Assembly (NCBI RefSeq): GCF_014205295.1
Contig: NZ_JACHNF010000001.1
Coordinates: forward strand, 3,596,001-3,660,000
Reading direction: 5' to 3'
Source: Kribbella solani
GTDB lineage: Bacteria > Actinomycetota > Actinomycetes > Propionibacteriales > Kribbellaceae
Length of the DNA: 64,000 nucleotides
The notes beneath the pieces were generated by a model that did not search any database, was not told the origin of the DNA, and saw nothing but the letters and a program-made list of their open reading frames with translations. Positions within the stretch are counted from its first letter, which is position 1; each line of letters opens with the position of its first letter. Shown here piece by piece: positions 16,536 through 26,151 of this stretch. The position numbers were made by a program, and so were the translations under genes.

Positions 16536-17333
16536 ATGGACTACTCGCACCTGGCGCCGACGCTGCTGGTGGAAGCGGACGGCCCACTGCGTATCGTCAC
16601 GATGAACCGGCCCGACGACCTCAACTCGGTCGACGACGACCTGCACGAAGGCCTCCGCCGGGTGTGGGACCTGCTGAACGACGACGAGGACGCCCGCGCC
16701 GTCGTGCTCACCGGCGCGGGCCGGGCCTTCAGCGCCGGCGGCCATCTGCCCAACTTCGTCCGCAGCCACACCGATCTCGCGGTCCGGCGGCGGAACATCC
16801 GGACCGGTGAGCGACTGGTCCGCGCGATGCTCGGCTGCGACCTCCCGGTAGTTGCCGCCGTCAACGGTCCGGCGGTGGGTCTCGGCTGCAGCCTGGCGAC
16901 GATGTCGGACTTCGTGGTGATGGCGGCGGAGTCCTTCCTGAGCGATCCCCACGTACGCGTCGGCCTGGTGGCCGGTGACGGCGGCGTGGTCACCTGGCCC
17001 GCGCTGACCAGCCTGCTGACCGCGAAGGAGTACATCCTGCTCGGCGACCGGATTCCGGCCACCGACGCGCTGCGGATGGGTCTGTGCAACCGGGTCGTGC
17101 CGGCCACCGACGTACTGACCACCGCCAAGGAGATCGCCCACCGGTTTGCCGCGCTACCACCGCAGGCGGCACAGGACACCAAACGGGCGCTCAACGCGCA
17201 TCTGCTCGGCTCGGCCAACACGGTGCTCAACTTCGCCCTGGCCGCGGAGTTCGAGTCCTTCGGCAGCGAGGAAGTCGCGGTCCAGGCCACGGAGTTCATG
17301 GCGAAGTCCGGCCAGGACCCGAAGGAAGCCTGA
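16536..17333 (+). CDS. Enoyl-CoA hydratase/isomerase family protein (4)
   Basis: 265 residues from the ATG at 16536, preceded by GAGGAGG; an ATG at 16491 in the same frame is within operator DNA. Motifs: VVLTGAGRAFSAGGHLPNF and AAVNGPAVGLGCSLATMSDFVVMA, then LSDPHVRVGLVAGDGGVVTWP. Ser-Ala-Gly-Gly in place of CAGxD and GDGG again suggest a non-classical crotonase, similar in this respect to gene (3). It is followed after 3 bp by a thiolase and 31 bp further by a dehydrogenase, forming the rightward operon of the site B promoter. Confidence 0.88.
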   Translation: MDYSHLAPTLLVEADGPLRIVTMNRPDDLNSVDDDLHEGLRRVWDLLNDDEDARAVVLTGAGRAFSAGGHLPNFVRSHTDLAVRRRNIRTGERLVRAMLGCDLPVVAAVNGPAVGLGCSLATMSDFVVMAAESFLSDPHVRVGLVAGDGGVVTWPALTSLLTAKEYILLGDRIPATDALRMGLCNRVVPATDVLTTAKEIAHRFAALPPQAAQDTKRALNAHLLGSANTVLNFALAAEFESFGSEEVAVQATEFMAKSGQDPKEA

Positions 17334-17336
17334 CCG

Positions 17337-18503
17337 ATGCGGGAAGTCGTGATCGTGGACGCCGTCCGTTCGCCGATCGGTAAACGGAACGGCGGACTCA
17401 GCGGGAAACATGCGAACGAACTGCTCGGCGATGTCCTGCTCGGGCTGCTGCGGCGCAACAACCTCAGCGGTGCCGAGGTGGATCACGTCGTCGGCGGGTG
17501 CGTGGGCCAGCTCGGTATGCAGGCGGCGAACGTGACCAGGAACGCCTGGCTCGCCGCGGGCCTGCCGCTGGAAGTGCCGGCCGTGACGGTCAACGCGCAA
17601 TGCGGCTCGTCGCAGGAGGCAGCGCTGATGGCGCACGCCCAGATCGCGAGCGGGCTGGCGGACATCGTCATCGCCGCCGGCGTCGAGGTGATGAGTCACG
17701 TTCCGCTCGGCGCCAACATGCCGCCCGGCGGACCGTACGGCAATCCACGCGGCGGCCGGTACGCCAAGGTGTACGAGCCGACCATCCAGTTCGAGGGTGC
17801 CGACCGGATCGCCGAACAGTGGAGCCTGAAACGCGACGAGCTGGACGCGTACGCGAAGAGCTCGCAGGACCGGGCCGCCCGCGCCTGGGACGAGGGTCGC
17901 TTCGACAGCCAGATCATCCCGATCGAGGTGGCGGCTCCGGACGGCACCGTGGTCGTCACCCGGGACGAGGCCCTTCGGCCGACGACGCTCGACGGCCTGG
18001 CCGGACTGAAGCCGGTCCAGCCCGACCGTACGCCGGAGAGCTTCCACACCGCGGGGAACTCGTCGCAGATCGCCGACGGCGCGGGCGCGGTCCTGCTGAT
18101 GAGCCGGCAGCGAGCCGATCAGCTCGGGCTCCGGCCGCGGGCCCGGCTGATCGATTCGATCCTGGTCGGCTCCGACCCGGTGCTGATGCTGACCGGACCG
18201 ATCCCGGCGACGGCGAAGGTACTGGGCCTGACGAAGTTCACCCTGGCCGACCTGGACGTGATCGAGATCAACGAGGCGTTCGCGTCGGTCGTGCTGGCCT
18301 GGGCCAAGGAGTACGGCGCCGACCTGGACCGCGTCAACGTCAACGGCGGCGCGATCTCGTTGGGCCACCCCATCGGCGCGACCGGTTCGATCCTCATCAC
18401 CAAGGCCGTGCACGAGCTGGAACGCAGCCACGGCCGGTACGGACTCATCACCATGTGCTGCGGCGGCGGACTCGGGACCGCGACGGTCATCGAACGCCTC
18501 TGA
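17337..18503 (+). CDS. Acetyl-CoA C-acyltransferase (thiolase) 1
   Basis: 388 residues, the usual length. The nucleophilic cysteine is Cys89 in VNAQCGSSQ; the second site residues are in VIEINEAFASV, GGAISLGHPIGATG (His) and TMCCGGGLGTA (acid/base Cys). Thiolase cleaves a 3-ketoacyl-CoA with CoA to release acetyl- or propionyl-CoA, closing a beta-oxidation turn. The loop NMPPGGPYGNPRGGRY and the overall pattern recall FadA5/FadA6-type actinobacterial thiolases. It is in an operon with hydratase (4) and a dehydrogenase. Confidence 0.92.
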   Translation: MREVVIVDAVRSPIGKRNGGLSGKHANELLGDVLLGLLRRNNLSGAEVDHVVGGCVGQLGMQAANVTRNAWLAAGLPLEVPAVTVNAQCGSSQEAALMAHAQIASGLADIVIAAGVEVMSHVPLGANMPPGGPYGNPRGGRYAKVYEPTIQFEGADRIAEQWSLKRDELDAYAKSSQDRAARAWDEGRFDSQIIPIEVAAPDGTVVVTRDEALRPTTLDGLAGLKPVQPDRTPESFHTAGNSSQIADGAGAVLLMSRQRADQLGLRPRARLIDSILVGSDPVLMLTGPIPATAKVLGLTKFTLADLDVIEINEAFASVVLAWAKEYGADLDRVNVNGGAISLGHPIGATGSILITKAVHELERSHGRYGLITMCCGGGLGTATVIERL

Positions 18504-18534
18504 GCTGCCCGCCCGAAGAGACAGGACCCACCCG

Positions 18535-19683
18535 ATGCCCGACTCGACCCCGCGCCCGTGGATGACCGGCGAGGCCGCCGACCTGTTCGCGATGGCGGCC
18601 GCGTTCTTCGACGAGCAGATCCCGGCACACCGCGAGCGTTGGGAGGCCCAACATCACGTCGACCGTGAGTTCTGGCTCCGGTGCGGCGAGCTCGGCCTGC
18701 TCTGCGCCAACATCCCCGAGCAGTACGGCGGTGGCGGCGGCACTTTCTTGCATCAGGCAACCATCCAGGAGGCGTACGCGCGGCAGGGCGATCGCTCTTG
18801 GGGAAACGCGATGCACAGCGGGGTCGTCGCCGACTTCATCCATCGGTACGGAACCGAGGAGCAACGGCTGCGCTGGCTCCCGAAGATGGCGACCGGGGAG
18901 CTGATCGGCGCCCTCGCGATGACCGAACCGTCGGCCGGCTCGGACCTCAAGGCGATCCGGACCCGCGCCGAACGCGGCCCGGACGGCTGGCGGCTGAACG
19001 GCTCGAAGATCTTCATCACCAACGGTGGCAGCGCCGATCTGGTCATAGTGGCGTGCTCGACCGACCCGGCGAAAGGCGCGAAGGGCATCTCACTGCTCGT
19101 CGTCGAGACCGCCTCCGCGCCCGGCTTCGGCCGGGGCCAGCCGCTGAACAAGATCGGCCAGCACGGCGCGGACACGAACGAGCTGTTCTTCGACGACGTG
19201 CCGGTGCCGGCCGGCAATCTGCTCGGCACGGAGGGCGCGGGCTTCGCGATGCTGATGGAGAAGCTCCCGCAGGAGCGGCTGATCATCGGCATCACCGCGG
19301 TGACCGCGATCGAGCTGGCGGTCGCGCTCACCACCGAGTACGTCAAGCAGCGCGAGGCGTTCGGGGCGCCGTTGTTCGAGAAACAGCACGTCCGGTTCGA
19401 GCTGGCCGAGTGCGCGACGCTCGCGAAGGTGGCCCGGACGTTCCTCGACGACTGCATGCGTACGCATCTGACCGGCGGCCTGGATCTGCCCACGTCGAGC
19501 ATGTGCAAGTGGTGGCTGACCGACGTGCAGTGCCGGGTGATCGACAAGTGCCTGCAACTGCACGGTGGGTACGGCTACATGACCGAGTACACGATCGCCC
19601 GGCTGTACGCGGATGCCCGCGCGCAGACCATCTACGGCGGCGCCAACGAGATCCAGAAAGAGCTCATCGCGCGGTCGTTGTGA
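18535..19683 (+). CDS. Acyl-CoA dehydrogenase
   Basis: 382 residues with the full ACAD architecture: NIPEQYGGGGGTFLHQATI, ALAMTEPSAGSDLKAIRTRAER (flavin ring contact), WRLNGSKIFITNGGSADLVIVA, REAFGAPLFEKQHVRFELA, and the C-terminal LHGGYGYMTEYTIARLYADARAQTIYGGANEIQKELIAR. The Gly-Gly-Ala-Asn-Glu-Ile motif contains the standard position for the catalytic glutamate of short/medium-chain enzymes. It is the third gene of the hydratase-thiolase-dehydrogenase operon; operator site C lies just after it and drives the next transcription unit. Confidence 0.93.
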   Translation: MPDSTPRPWMTGEAADLFAMAAAFFDEQIPAHRERWEAQHHVDREFWLRCGELGLLCANIPEQYGGGGGTFLHQATIQEAYARQGDRSWGNAMHSGVVADFIHRYGTEEQRLRWLPKMATGELIGALAMTEPSAGSDLKAIRTRAERGPDGWRLNGSKIFITNGGSADLVIVACSTDPAKGAKGISLLVVETASAPGFGRGQPLNKIGQHGADTNELFFDDVPVPAGNLLGTEGAGFAMLMEKLPQERLIIGITAVTAIELAVALTTEYVKQREAFGAPLFEKQHVRFELAECATLAKVARTFLDDCMRTHLTGGLDLPTSSMCKWWLTDVQCRVIDKCLQLHGGYGYMTEYTIARLYADARAQTIYGGANEIQKELIARSL

Positions 19684-19710
19684 TGGCCGGGCGATGAACT
19701 CTTGTATCAA

Positions 19711-19729
19711 AACCTACGGAGTAGTATGT
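19711..19729. promoter_or_regulatory. Regulon operator, site C (19 bp)
   Basis: AACCTACGGAGTAGTATGT, 18/19 identical to site A. It stands 25 bp before the GTG start of the CoA-transferase gene, with TAGTAT at 19722-19727 as a probable -10 and AGGAGG at 19743-19748 as the ribosome site. It would give the long rightward operon 19754-28690 its own regulated promoter. Confidence 0.75.
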
Positions 19730-19753
19730 TCCCCGGAACGCTAGGAGGATGCA

Positions 19754-20947
19754 GTGACCGCTCGCGCTCTGGATGGCATTGTCGTTCTGGATCTCAGCCA
19801 GGTCTACAACGGCCCGTACTGCACGCTGCTGATGGCTCAGCTCGGCGCGGAGATCGTCAAGATCGAACCGTTCCGCGGCGAACCCGTCCGCTGGCGGGTG
19901 GTCGGTGAGCAGCAGACGGCCGCCTTCGGCCTGCTGAACGGGAACAAGGAGAGCCTCCGGCTGGACCTGAAGGACCCGCGCGGCAAGGAACTCTTCCTGC
20001 GCCTGGTCGCCCGGGCCGATGTGGTCGTGGAGAACTTCGCGCCCGGCACTCTGCAGCGGCTGGGACTGGGCTACGAGGTGCTTGCCGAGGCCAACGAGAA
20101 GATCATCCTGGCGTCCGGGCGCGGCTACGGCGCGCAGACGCCGCAGGCCGGTCAGCGGGCGATGGACCTGACCATCCAGGCGGTCTCCGGCGTGATGGGG
20201 TCCACCGGGTACCCGGACCAGCCGCCGATGAAGGCCGGTGCGGCGCTCGCGGACTTCTTCGGCGGCACGCACCTGTTCGGCGGGATCATGGCAGCGCTGT
20301 ACCAGCGCACCGCGACCGGCCGCGGACAGCACGTCGAGGTCGCGATGCAGGACGCCGTAATCCCCTCGCTCACCTCGAACATCGCCGGGTACCTCGACAG
20401 CGGCGGCACGCTGCCGGAGCGTACCGGCAACCGGCACGGCGGGCTGGCCGTTGCCCCCTACAACGTCTATCCGGCGGCTGACGGCTGGGTCGCGATTCTG
20501 TGCATGACCAACGGCCATTGGCAGTCGCTGTGCGGGTTGATGGATCGGGATGATCTGGCCGACGATCCGTCCTTCGCCACTCCGGCGGCCCGGGTCGCTC
20601 AGATCGACAAGCTGGACGACTTCGTGGCCGGATGGGCCGGCGGCCGGCCTCGCGACGACATGGTCGCGAACCTGCAGCAGGCCGGAGTGCCGTGCGCGCC
20701 GGTACTGACCTTGTCCGATGTGATGTCCGGGCCCATGGTCGGTCCCGACAGCATGATCCGGCCGGTCAAGAGCGCCGACGGCCAGGTGTCGTACGTCTTC
20801 GGCAGCCCGCTGCACCTGACCGGCTCGGAGCCGGTCCCGAGTACAACCGCACCGGCGCTCGGCGAGCACAGCGACAGCGTGCTCACCCGCACGCTGGGCC
20901 TCACCGGCGCCGAGCTCGCGACGCTCCGCGCCGAGAACGTGATCTAG
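19754..20947 (+). CDS. Type III CoA-transferase (CaiB/BaiF family)
   Basis: 397 residues from the GTG at 19754 (AGGAGG five bases upstream). The N-terminus ALDGIVVLDLSQVYNGPYCTLLMAQLGAEIVKIEP is the family signature, followed by NGNKESLRLDLKDPRGKELF and the DVVVENFAPGTLQRLGLGYE segment. The catalytic aspartate is most likely in MDLTIQAVSGVMGSTG (Asp near residue 138). It moves CoA from a donor thioester to a free acid. No acyl-CoA ligase is visible in the window, so this enzyme is the best candidate for activating the pathway's acid substrate. It heads the long rightward operon under operator site C. Confidence 0.9.
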   Translation: MTARALDGIVVLDLSQVYNGPYCTLLMAQLGAEIVKIEPFRGEPVRWRVVGEQQTAAFGLLNGNKESLRLDLKDPRGKELFLRLVARADVVVENFAPGTLQRLGLGYEVLAEANEKIILASGRGYGAQTPQAGQRAMDLTIQAVSGVMGSTGYPDQPPMKAGAALADFFGGTHLFGGIMAALYQRTATGRGQHVEVAMQDAVIPSLTSNIAGYLDSGGTLPERTGNRHGGLAVAPYNVYPAADGWVAILCMTNGHWQSLCGLMDRDDLADDPSFATPAARVAQIDKLDDFVAGWAGGRPRDDMVANLQQAGVPCAPVLTLSDVMSGPMVGPDSMIRPVKSADGQVSYVFGSPLHLTGSEPVPSTTAPALGEHSDSVLTRTLGLTGAELATLRAENVI

Positions 20948-20955
20948 GAGGAATC

Positions 20956-21456
20956 GTGGCCGTCGACGACACCGTGCTCGAAGCGGTTCGGACCCGGATC
21001 GGTACCGAGAGTGCGCACGAGCTCGGCACCATCACCGCGCTGATGATCCGCCGGTACGCCCGGGCGATCGGGGAATCGAACCCGCTGTACTACGACACCG
21101 AATTCGCCCGTGGTTGTGGGCATCCGGACATCATCGCGCCACCCAACCTGGTCACCGCGGTGTCGGCGTGGGACGAAGGTCCGGCCGAGGACGGGTTGCG
21201 TTCCGACGGCGTCCCGACGGCCGCGCTCCAGGACCTGCCCACCGAGGGCGTACGGGTGATGGGCGGCGGTGAGGACATCGAGTTCCATGCCCCGATCCCG
21301 GCGGGTACGACGCTGACCGAGCGAAGCGCGATGGTCGGCGCGGAGCTCACCCACGGCAGCAAGGGGCCGGTCATCGTCGTCCGCTACCGGCACGAATTCG
21401 TCGCCGCCGACGGTCGTGTCCTGCTCACCTCGACCCGGAAGGTCCTGCTCCGATGA
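20956..21456 (+). CDS. MaoC/FAS1-type dehydratase, first subunit
   Basis: 166 residues from the GTG at 20956 (AGGAGG five bases upstream, straddling the previous stop). It belongs to the hotdog-fold 'FAS1-like dehydratase' group: IGTESAHELGTITALMIRRYARAIGESNPLYYDTEFARG, then IIAPPNLVTAVSAWDEG and GGGEDIEFHAPIPAGTTL. In actinobacteria this half commonly pairs with a second MaoC protein carrying the catalytic Asp/His. Here the second protein follows with a 4-bp overlap. Together they would hydrate or dehydrate an enoyl/3-hydroxyacyl-CoA. Confidence 0.83.
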   Translation: MAVDDTVLEAVRTRIGTESAHELGTITALMIRRYARAIGESNPLYYDTEFARGCGHPDIIAPPNLVTAVSAWDEGPAEDGLRSDGVPTAALQDLPTEGVRVMGGGEDIEFHAPIPAGTTLTERSAMVGAELTHGSKGPVIVVRYRHEFVAADGRVLLTSTRKVLLR

Positions 21457-21893
21457 CCACCAAAACCACCGGTCTCCGCTTCGGCGACGTCAGTGTCGGC
21501 GATCGGCTGCCCGAGCTGCGCCGTACGCCGAGCCGTCTGCAACTGTTCCGCTACAGCGCGGTCACCTGGAACAGCCATCGCATTCATTTCGACGCGGAGT
21601 ACGCCGCGTCCGAGGGCTACCCGGACGTACTGGTGCAGTCGCATCTGCATGGCGCTTTCCTGGTGTCGCTGTGCACTGACTGGATCGGCCCGACCGGAAC
21701 GCTCCGACGGCTCGAGGTGACAGTCCGCAGGTACGCGGTGCCGGGCGATGTGCTGGTTTGCACCGGCACGGTCACCGGCGCGGAGCGCGCCGACGACGGG
21801 ACCGGCCTGCTTCACCTCGACCTGACCGAGACGCGCGAATCCGACCAGGTGCGATGCGCTGTCGCGACCGCCACGGTCGCTTTGCCGCTCTGA
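21453..21893 (+). CDS. MaoC-like dehydratase, second subunit
   Basis: 146 residues with a 4-bp ATGA overlap with the preceding gene. The hotdog-fold segment LFRYSAVTWNSHRIHFDAEYAASEGYPDVLVQSHLHGAF matches the hydratase-2 motif, in which the Asn/His-containing loop (NSHRIHFD) supplies the catalytic pair. The remainder forms the beta-sheet (LEVTVRRYAVPGDVLVCTGTV). It probably works as a heterodimer with the upstream protein. A third MaoC-type protein is encoded at 27426, so the island has two independent hydratase-2 activities besides four crotonases. Confidence 0.85.
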   Translation: MTTKTTGLRFGDVSVGDRLPELRRTPSRLQLFRYSAVTWNSHRIHFDAEYAASEGYPDVLVQSHLHGAFLVSLCTDWIGPTGTLRRLEVTVRRYAVPGDVLVCTGTVTGAERADDGTGLLHLDLTETRESDQVRCAVATATVALPL

Positions 21894-21918
21894 CCCCTGA
21901 CCGACGAGAAGGACGACC

Positions 21919-23697
21919 ATGAGCAAGCGAGAGATCCTGCGGATCGCGAACTGTTCCGGGTACTACGGTGACCGGCTGTCGGCGGCCCGCGAGATGGTCG
22001 AGGGCGGTCCGATCGACGTACTGACCGGCGATTACCTGGCCGAGCTGACCATGCTGATCCTGGCGAAGAGCCGGCAACGCAAGCCCGGCACCGGGTACGC
22101 GACCACCTTCCTGACCCAGATGGAGCAGGTACTGGGCACCTGCCTGGACCGCGGTATCAAGATCGTCACCAACGCCGGCGGCCTGAACCCGGCCGGGCTC
22201 GCCGCCGAGCTCGGCCTGCTCTCGGAACGGCTCGGGCTCCGGCCGCGGATCGCCCATATCGATGGCGACGACTTGCTCGACCGGATTCCGGAACTGCAGC
22301 AGGACGGCCATCCGTTGGCGAACCTGAGCACCGGACAGACCCTCGCCGCGGCCGGCGTACACCCGGTGACCGCGAACGCCTACCTGGGCGGCTGGGGAAT
22401 CACCGCGGCGCTCCGCGGCGGTGCGGACATCGTGGTCTGCCCGCGAGTCACCGACGCGTCGCTGGTCGTCGGGCCGGCCGCGTGGGCGTTCGACTGGCAG
22501 CTCGACGACTGGGATCGGCTGGCCGGCGCGGTGGTGGCCGGGCATGTGATCGAGTGCGGCGCGCAGGCGACCGGCGGCAACTACTCGTTCTTCGACGAGC
22601 TGCCGTGGCGAGGTCCGCTCGGGTACCCGATCGCCGAGATCGCGGCGGACGGGTCGAGCGTGATCACCAAGCACCCCGGGACCGGCGGCGCGGTCACGGT
22701 CGAGACGGTCACCGCGCAGGTGCTGTACGAGACCGCGGCGCCCGACTACTTGAACCCCGACGTGATCGCCCGGTTCGACACGGTCGAACTGTCGGACGCC
22801 GGGCCGGACCGGGTCCGGATCAGCGGTACGCGCGGACTGCCGGCGCCCGAGACGTCGAAGGTCTGCATCAACTACCACGGTGGCTATCGCAGCAGCGCCA
22901 CGTTCGTCCTGACCGGCCTGAACATCGAGGCCAAGGCGGACTTCGTCACCCGTGCGCTCGACCAGGCCCTCGGTGGTCTGGACACCTTCGGCGAGGCCGA
23001 CGTACGGCTGCTCCGCACCGACCGCGCCGACGCCGACAGCGCCCCGGGCGCCGAGGCCCGGCTGAAGGTGACGTTGAAGGACCTGGACGAGGGGCGGGTC
23101 GGGCGTCCGTTCTTCAACGCGATCGGCGACTTCGGGATGGGCGGCTACCCCGGCATGTGGATCGACCAAGCAGACCGGGCCGCGAGCGCGTACGGCGTCT
23201 ATTGGCCCGCCCTCGTACCAGCGTCCGTACTGAGTCCCGAGGTGGTGTTCGCCGACGGACCGCGGTTGACGGTCCCGGCTCCCCCACTCAAGGCCTACGA
23301 CGGGTACCGCGCCGCGGCGCCGACGGCGAACGCGCCGACAACGGACGAGACCGTGCTGGCACCGCTGGGTTCGGTGGCCGGTGCCCGCTCGGGCGACAAG
23401 GGTGGCGACGCGAACGTGGGGTTCTGGGCGCGGACCGACGACGGCTACGCCTGGCTGCGGAGCTGGCTCGACGTCGAGGCCTTCCGGAACCTGCTCACGG
23501 AAGCCACCGGCCTCGCCATCGACCGGTACGAGCTGCCGAACCTTCGCGCGCTGAACTTCGTCGTCCATGGCCTGCTCGGCGACGGCGTCGCCGCGAGCAC
23601 CCGGCCGGACCCGCAGGCGAAGGGACTGGGCGAGTACCTGCGCTCGCGCCAGGTCGAGATTCCGCGGCGGTTGCTCACGACGGAGGCGGTCCGATGA
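21919..23697 (+). CDS. AtuA-family protein (acyclic terpene utilisation, DUF1446)
   Basis: 592 residues. The long N-terminal domain has the family's opening [37 protein letters not shown], the [14 protein letters not shown] segment and [20 protein letters not shown]-terminal domain of about 110 residues starts near [26 protein letters not shown], the AtuA-like ferredoxin-fold module. AtuA is required for citronellol/geraniol use in Pseudomonas, but its chemistry is not well defined. Here it follows the dehydratase pair (25 bp gap) and overlaps a small protein gene by 4 bp. Its presence hints at a branched or isoprenoid-like acid as substrate; that is inference. Confidence 0.87.
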   Translation: MSKREILRIANCSGYYGDRLSAAREMVEGGPIDVLTGDYLAELTMLILAKSRQRKPGTGYATTFLTQMEQVLGTCLDRGIKIVTNAGGLNPAGLAAELGLLSERLGLRPRIAHIDGDDLLDRIPELQQDGHPLANLSTGQTLAAAGVHPVTANAYLGGWGITAALRGGADIVVCPRVTDASLVVGPAAWAFDWQLDDWDRLAGAVVAGHVIECGAQATGGNYSFFDELPWRGPLGYPIAEIAADGSSVITKHPGTGGAVTVETVTAQVLYETAAPDYLNPDVIARFDTVELSDAGPDRVRISGTRGLPAPETSKVCINYHGGYRSSATFVLTGLNIEAKADFVTRALDQALGGLDTFGEADVRLLRTDRADADSAPGAEARLKVTLKDLDEGRVGRPFFNAIGDFGMGGYPGMWIDQADRAASAYGVYWPALVPASVLSPEVVFADGPRLTVPAPPLKAYDGYRAAAPTANAPTTDETVLAPLGSVAGARSGDKGGDANVGFWARTDDGYAWLRSWLDVEAFRNLLTEATGLAIDRYELPNLRALNFVVHGLLGDGVAASTRPDPQAKGLGEYLRSRQVEIPRRLLTTEAVR

Positions 23698-24002
23698 TCA
23701 GGCCCTGGTTACCACTGACCGCGGCGAACCTCGCCGACGTACCCGGCGCACTGGGCGTGTTCGAGATCTCCGACCCGAGTGGCGTGATCGCGATCGAGTA
23801 CGCCGGCGGCCACAGCAGCTTCGGTCTGCGCGGCCGGCTCGAACGCTGGCTCGACGAGCGGCCCGGACTCTCGTTCAGGTACGAGCGGACCAACTCGTAC
23901 CTGTCGCGCTACCGCGAACTCGTGCGCGCTTTCGAGAACGAGCACGGCGAACCACCTGAACAACCGAACCGCACCGACCAGAGGCTGGAGGGAGACCGAT
24001 GA
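23694..24002 (+). CDS. Small conserved-type protein, possible GIY-YIG-like fold
   Basis: 102 residues, tightly packed: its ATG overlaps the AtuA stop by 4 bp and its stop overlaps the next dehydrogenase start by 4 bp. The sequence begins [20 protein letters not shown] and continues with [19 protein letters not shown], which follows the two-strand layout of GIY-YIG-like domains (PGVxxI...vxYxG...LRxRL). The C-terminal helix [21 protein letters not shown] has an RELxxxFxxxHGxxP pattern. Catalytic residues of a nuclease are not evident, so a DNA-cutting role is unlikely. Translational coupling suggests it supports the AtuA or dehydrogenase protein. I do not recognise a named family with certainty. 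Confidence 0.72.
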   Translation: MIRPWLPLTAANLADVPGALGVFEISDPSGVIAIEYAGGHSSFGLRGRLERWLDERPGLSFRYERTNSYLSRYRELVRAFENEHGEPPEQPNRTDQRLEGDR

Positions 24003-25183
24003 GCTTGCCGGTCACCGATGTGCAACGCGACCTGATCGACCTGGTCCGGCGCTTCGTCAGCACCGAGATCGTCCCGCTCGAGTTCGAGCTGGACCCGGAC
24101 GAGAGCGAGCTGAGCGCTCCGGTTCTCGAACGGCTGACCACCAAGACGAAGCAGATGGGCCTCTACAACATCGACGTACCCGAGGAGTTCGGCGGCGCGG
24201 GCCTCGACACCGTGACGCGGACGCTGCTCGCGATGGAGATGTCGCAGCACCGCGCCGGACTGTACGCCCCGTGCTACGCCGCCTTCGGCCAGCCGGACAT
24301 GGGCCAGCTGTACGACGGCACCGACGAGCAGAAGGAGCGGTACCTGTACCCGGTGCTGCGCGCCGAGAAGAAGTCGTTCTTCGCGCTCACCGAACCGTCC
24401 GGTGGCAGCGACCCGGCCCGGGCGATCCAGACCCGGGCGAAGCGGGACGGTTCGGACTGGATCATCAACGGCAACAAGACCTTCATCAGCGGCGCGGACA
24501 CCGCCGACTTCGGGCTGGTCTTCGCGCGGACCGGCGATCAGGAGTCCGGCCGCTCGGGCATCACCTGCTTCATCGTCGACGCGGACACGCCGGGCTTCAC
24601 GGTCCGGCGGGTGATCCATACGCTCCGCTCCGGGCACTGTCCGACCGAACTCACCTTCGAGGACGTCCGGGTGCCGGCCGCCGCGGTGCTCGGCGAGGTC
24701 GGGCAGGGCTTCGCGCTCGCGACCGAACGCCTGACCAAGAACCGGATTCCGTACGCCGCCGGCTGTCTGGGCGTCGCGATGAAGGCGCATCGGATGGCCG
24801 TCGAGTACGCCGGCACCAGGTCGGTGTTCGGGTCGACGCTCGCCGAGCACGAAGGCATCCAGTGGATGCTCGTCGACAACGAGATCGACCTGCGGTCGGC
24901 GACGCTGATCACGCTCGACGCCGCCGAGCGCGCGGACAGCGGGCAACCGTTCCGGACCGAGGTCGCGCTGGCCAAGATCGTCGCCACCGAGGCGGCCGGC
25001 CGGGTCGTGGACCGCGCGATCCAGATCCATGGCGGCTACGGCGTCACCAAGGACCTGCCGCTGGAGCGGTGGTACCGCGAGCTCCGGATCCGCCGGATCG
25101 GCGAAGGCAGCACCGAGACCCAGAAGATGATCGTCAGCCGGGACCTGCTCCGGGGCCGCTACCGGGGACTGCTGGACCGATGA
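23999..25183 (+). CDS. Acyl-CoA dehydrogenase
   Basis: 394 residues. Motifs: [97 protein letters not shown], and [42 protein letters not shown]. The GEGSTETQK stretch marks the usual catalytic glutamate region. It most resembles ACADs acting on short branched acyl-CoAs. It is translationally coupled to the small protein before it and overlaps (by an alternative start) or closely precedes the cyclase-family gene. Confidence 0.92.
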   Translation: MSLPVTDVQRDLIDLVRRFVSTEIVPLEFELDPDESELSAPVLERLTTKTKQMGLYNIDVPEEFGGAGLDTVTRTLLAMEMSQHRAGLYAPCYAAFGQPDMGQLYDGTDEQKERYLYPVLRAEKKSFFALTEPSGGSDPARAIQTRAKRDGSDWIINGNKTFISGADTADFGLVFARTGDQESGRSGITCFIVDADTPGFTVRRVIHTLRSGHCPTELTFEDVRVPAAAVLGEVGQGFALATERLTKNRIPYAAGCLGVAMKAHRMAVEYAGTRSVFGSTLAEHEGIQWMLVDNEIDLRSATLITLDAAERADSGQPFRTEVALAKIVATEAAGRVVDRAIQIHGGYGVTKDLPLERWYRELRIRRIGEGSTETQKMIVSRDLLRGRYRGLLDR

Positions 25184-25209
25184 GTACCAGGCACTCGGAA
25201 GGAGCACCG

Positions 25210-26151
25210 ATGAACGACAACCCCGCGTCCGGCGCGAACCGGCAGGTGGGCACCAGCCCGTACGGTCCCGAGGACCAGATCGGCCGCCTGAACCTGATGA
25301 CGCCGGAATCACGGCAGGCCGTGATGAGCCGGGTCGACGCCACCCAGCTGTTCGATCTCTCGGTGGAGTACTTCATCGGGATGCCGTCCTGGCAGGCGAT
25401 CGGCGATCCGCCGTACCAGTTCTGGATGACGCATTCGCCGCACGGTACCGAGGTCGAGGGCTGGCCGGGCATTCCGGCGGAGCTGACCAAGTACATCAGC
25501 TACTCGGGCGACTCGGTGCTGATGTACACCCACACCGGTACGCACATCGACACGCTGAACCACTACGGCTACCACGGCAAGATCTACAACAACTTCACCG
25601 AACGCGAGCACCTGGGTTCGCGGCACTGGACGGTGAACGGCGCGGACAAGTTCCCGCCGATCGCGGCCCGCGCGGTACTGCTGGACTTCCCGGCGCTGCG
25701 GGGCGTCGACGTGCTGCCGGCGTCGTACGGGATCACTCCGGACGACGTCGACGAGTGTCTCGCCGCCGAGGGCCTGGCAATCCAGGAGGGTGACGTCGTT
25801 CTGATCCGTACCGGCCGGATGCGCTACTGGCCCGAGAAGGAGGCCTGGGGTGACAACCCGCCGGGGATCAACCGCGCGGCGGCGGTGCACCTGGTGAACC
25901 AGGGCGCGATGATCGTCGGCTCCGACACGTCCTGTCTCGAACAGGCGCCGGCGAGCGACGACGACAACTTCACCCCGGTACACACCTTCCTGCTGGCCGA
26001 GGCCGGAGCACCGATCATCGAAGCGCTCAATCTGGAGGAGCTGGCCGCGGCCAAGGTGTACGAAAGCGCCTTCCTCGCGGCCAACCTGCGGCTCCGCGGC
26101 GCCACCGGGGCACCCTTGCGGCCCTGGGCCTTCCCGCTCCGTAAGGACTAG
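25210..26151 (+). CDS. Cyclase-family metal hydrolase (kynurenine formamidase-like)
   Basis: 313 residues from the ATG at 25210 (GGAAGGAG upstream); an ATG at 25180 in frame overlaps the previous stop and would add ten residues. The family metal site reads HTGTHIDTLNHYGYHGK, the HxGTHxD motif of PF04199, preceded by LFDLSVEYFIGMPSW and followed by IQEGDVVLIRTGRMRYW and VGSDTSCLEQAP. Members cleave amides, lactones or cyclic 1,3-diketone-like rings with Mn or Zn. In this operon it could open a ring or hydrolyse a lactone. The last codons are part of a 19-bp tandem repeat that continues past the stop. Confidence 0.86.
   Translation: MNDNPASGANRQVGTSPYGPEDQIGRLNLMTPESRQAVMSRVDATQLFDLSVEYFIGMPSWQAIGDPPYQFWMTHSPHGTEVEGWPGIPAELTKYISYSGDSVLMYTHTGTHIDTLNHYGYHGKIYNNFTEREHLGSRHWTVNGADKFPPIAARAVLLDFPALRGVDVLPASYGITPDDVDECLAAEGLAIQEGDVVLIRTGRMRYWPEKEAWGDNPPGINRAAAVHLVNQGAMIVGSDTSCLEQAPASDDDNFTPVHTFLLAEAGAPIIEALNLEELAAAKVYESAFLAANLRLRGATGAPLRPWAFPLRKD

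Noticed and set aside
17154..18431. Long open frame antisense to thiolase 1
   Set aside because: The frame exists because of high GC3 on the thiolase strand; its product is Arg/Gly/Asp-rich without domain motifs, and the thiolase frame is unmistakable.
21772..23568. 598-codon antisense frame opposite the AtuA-family gene
   Set aside because: Shadow of codon bias; low-complexity Arg/Val/Gly composition and no family features, while the sense protein has clear motifs throughout.
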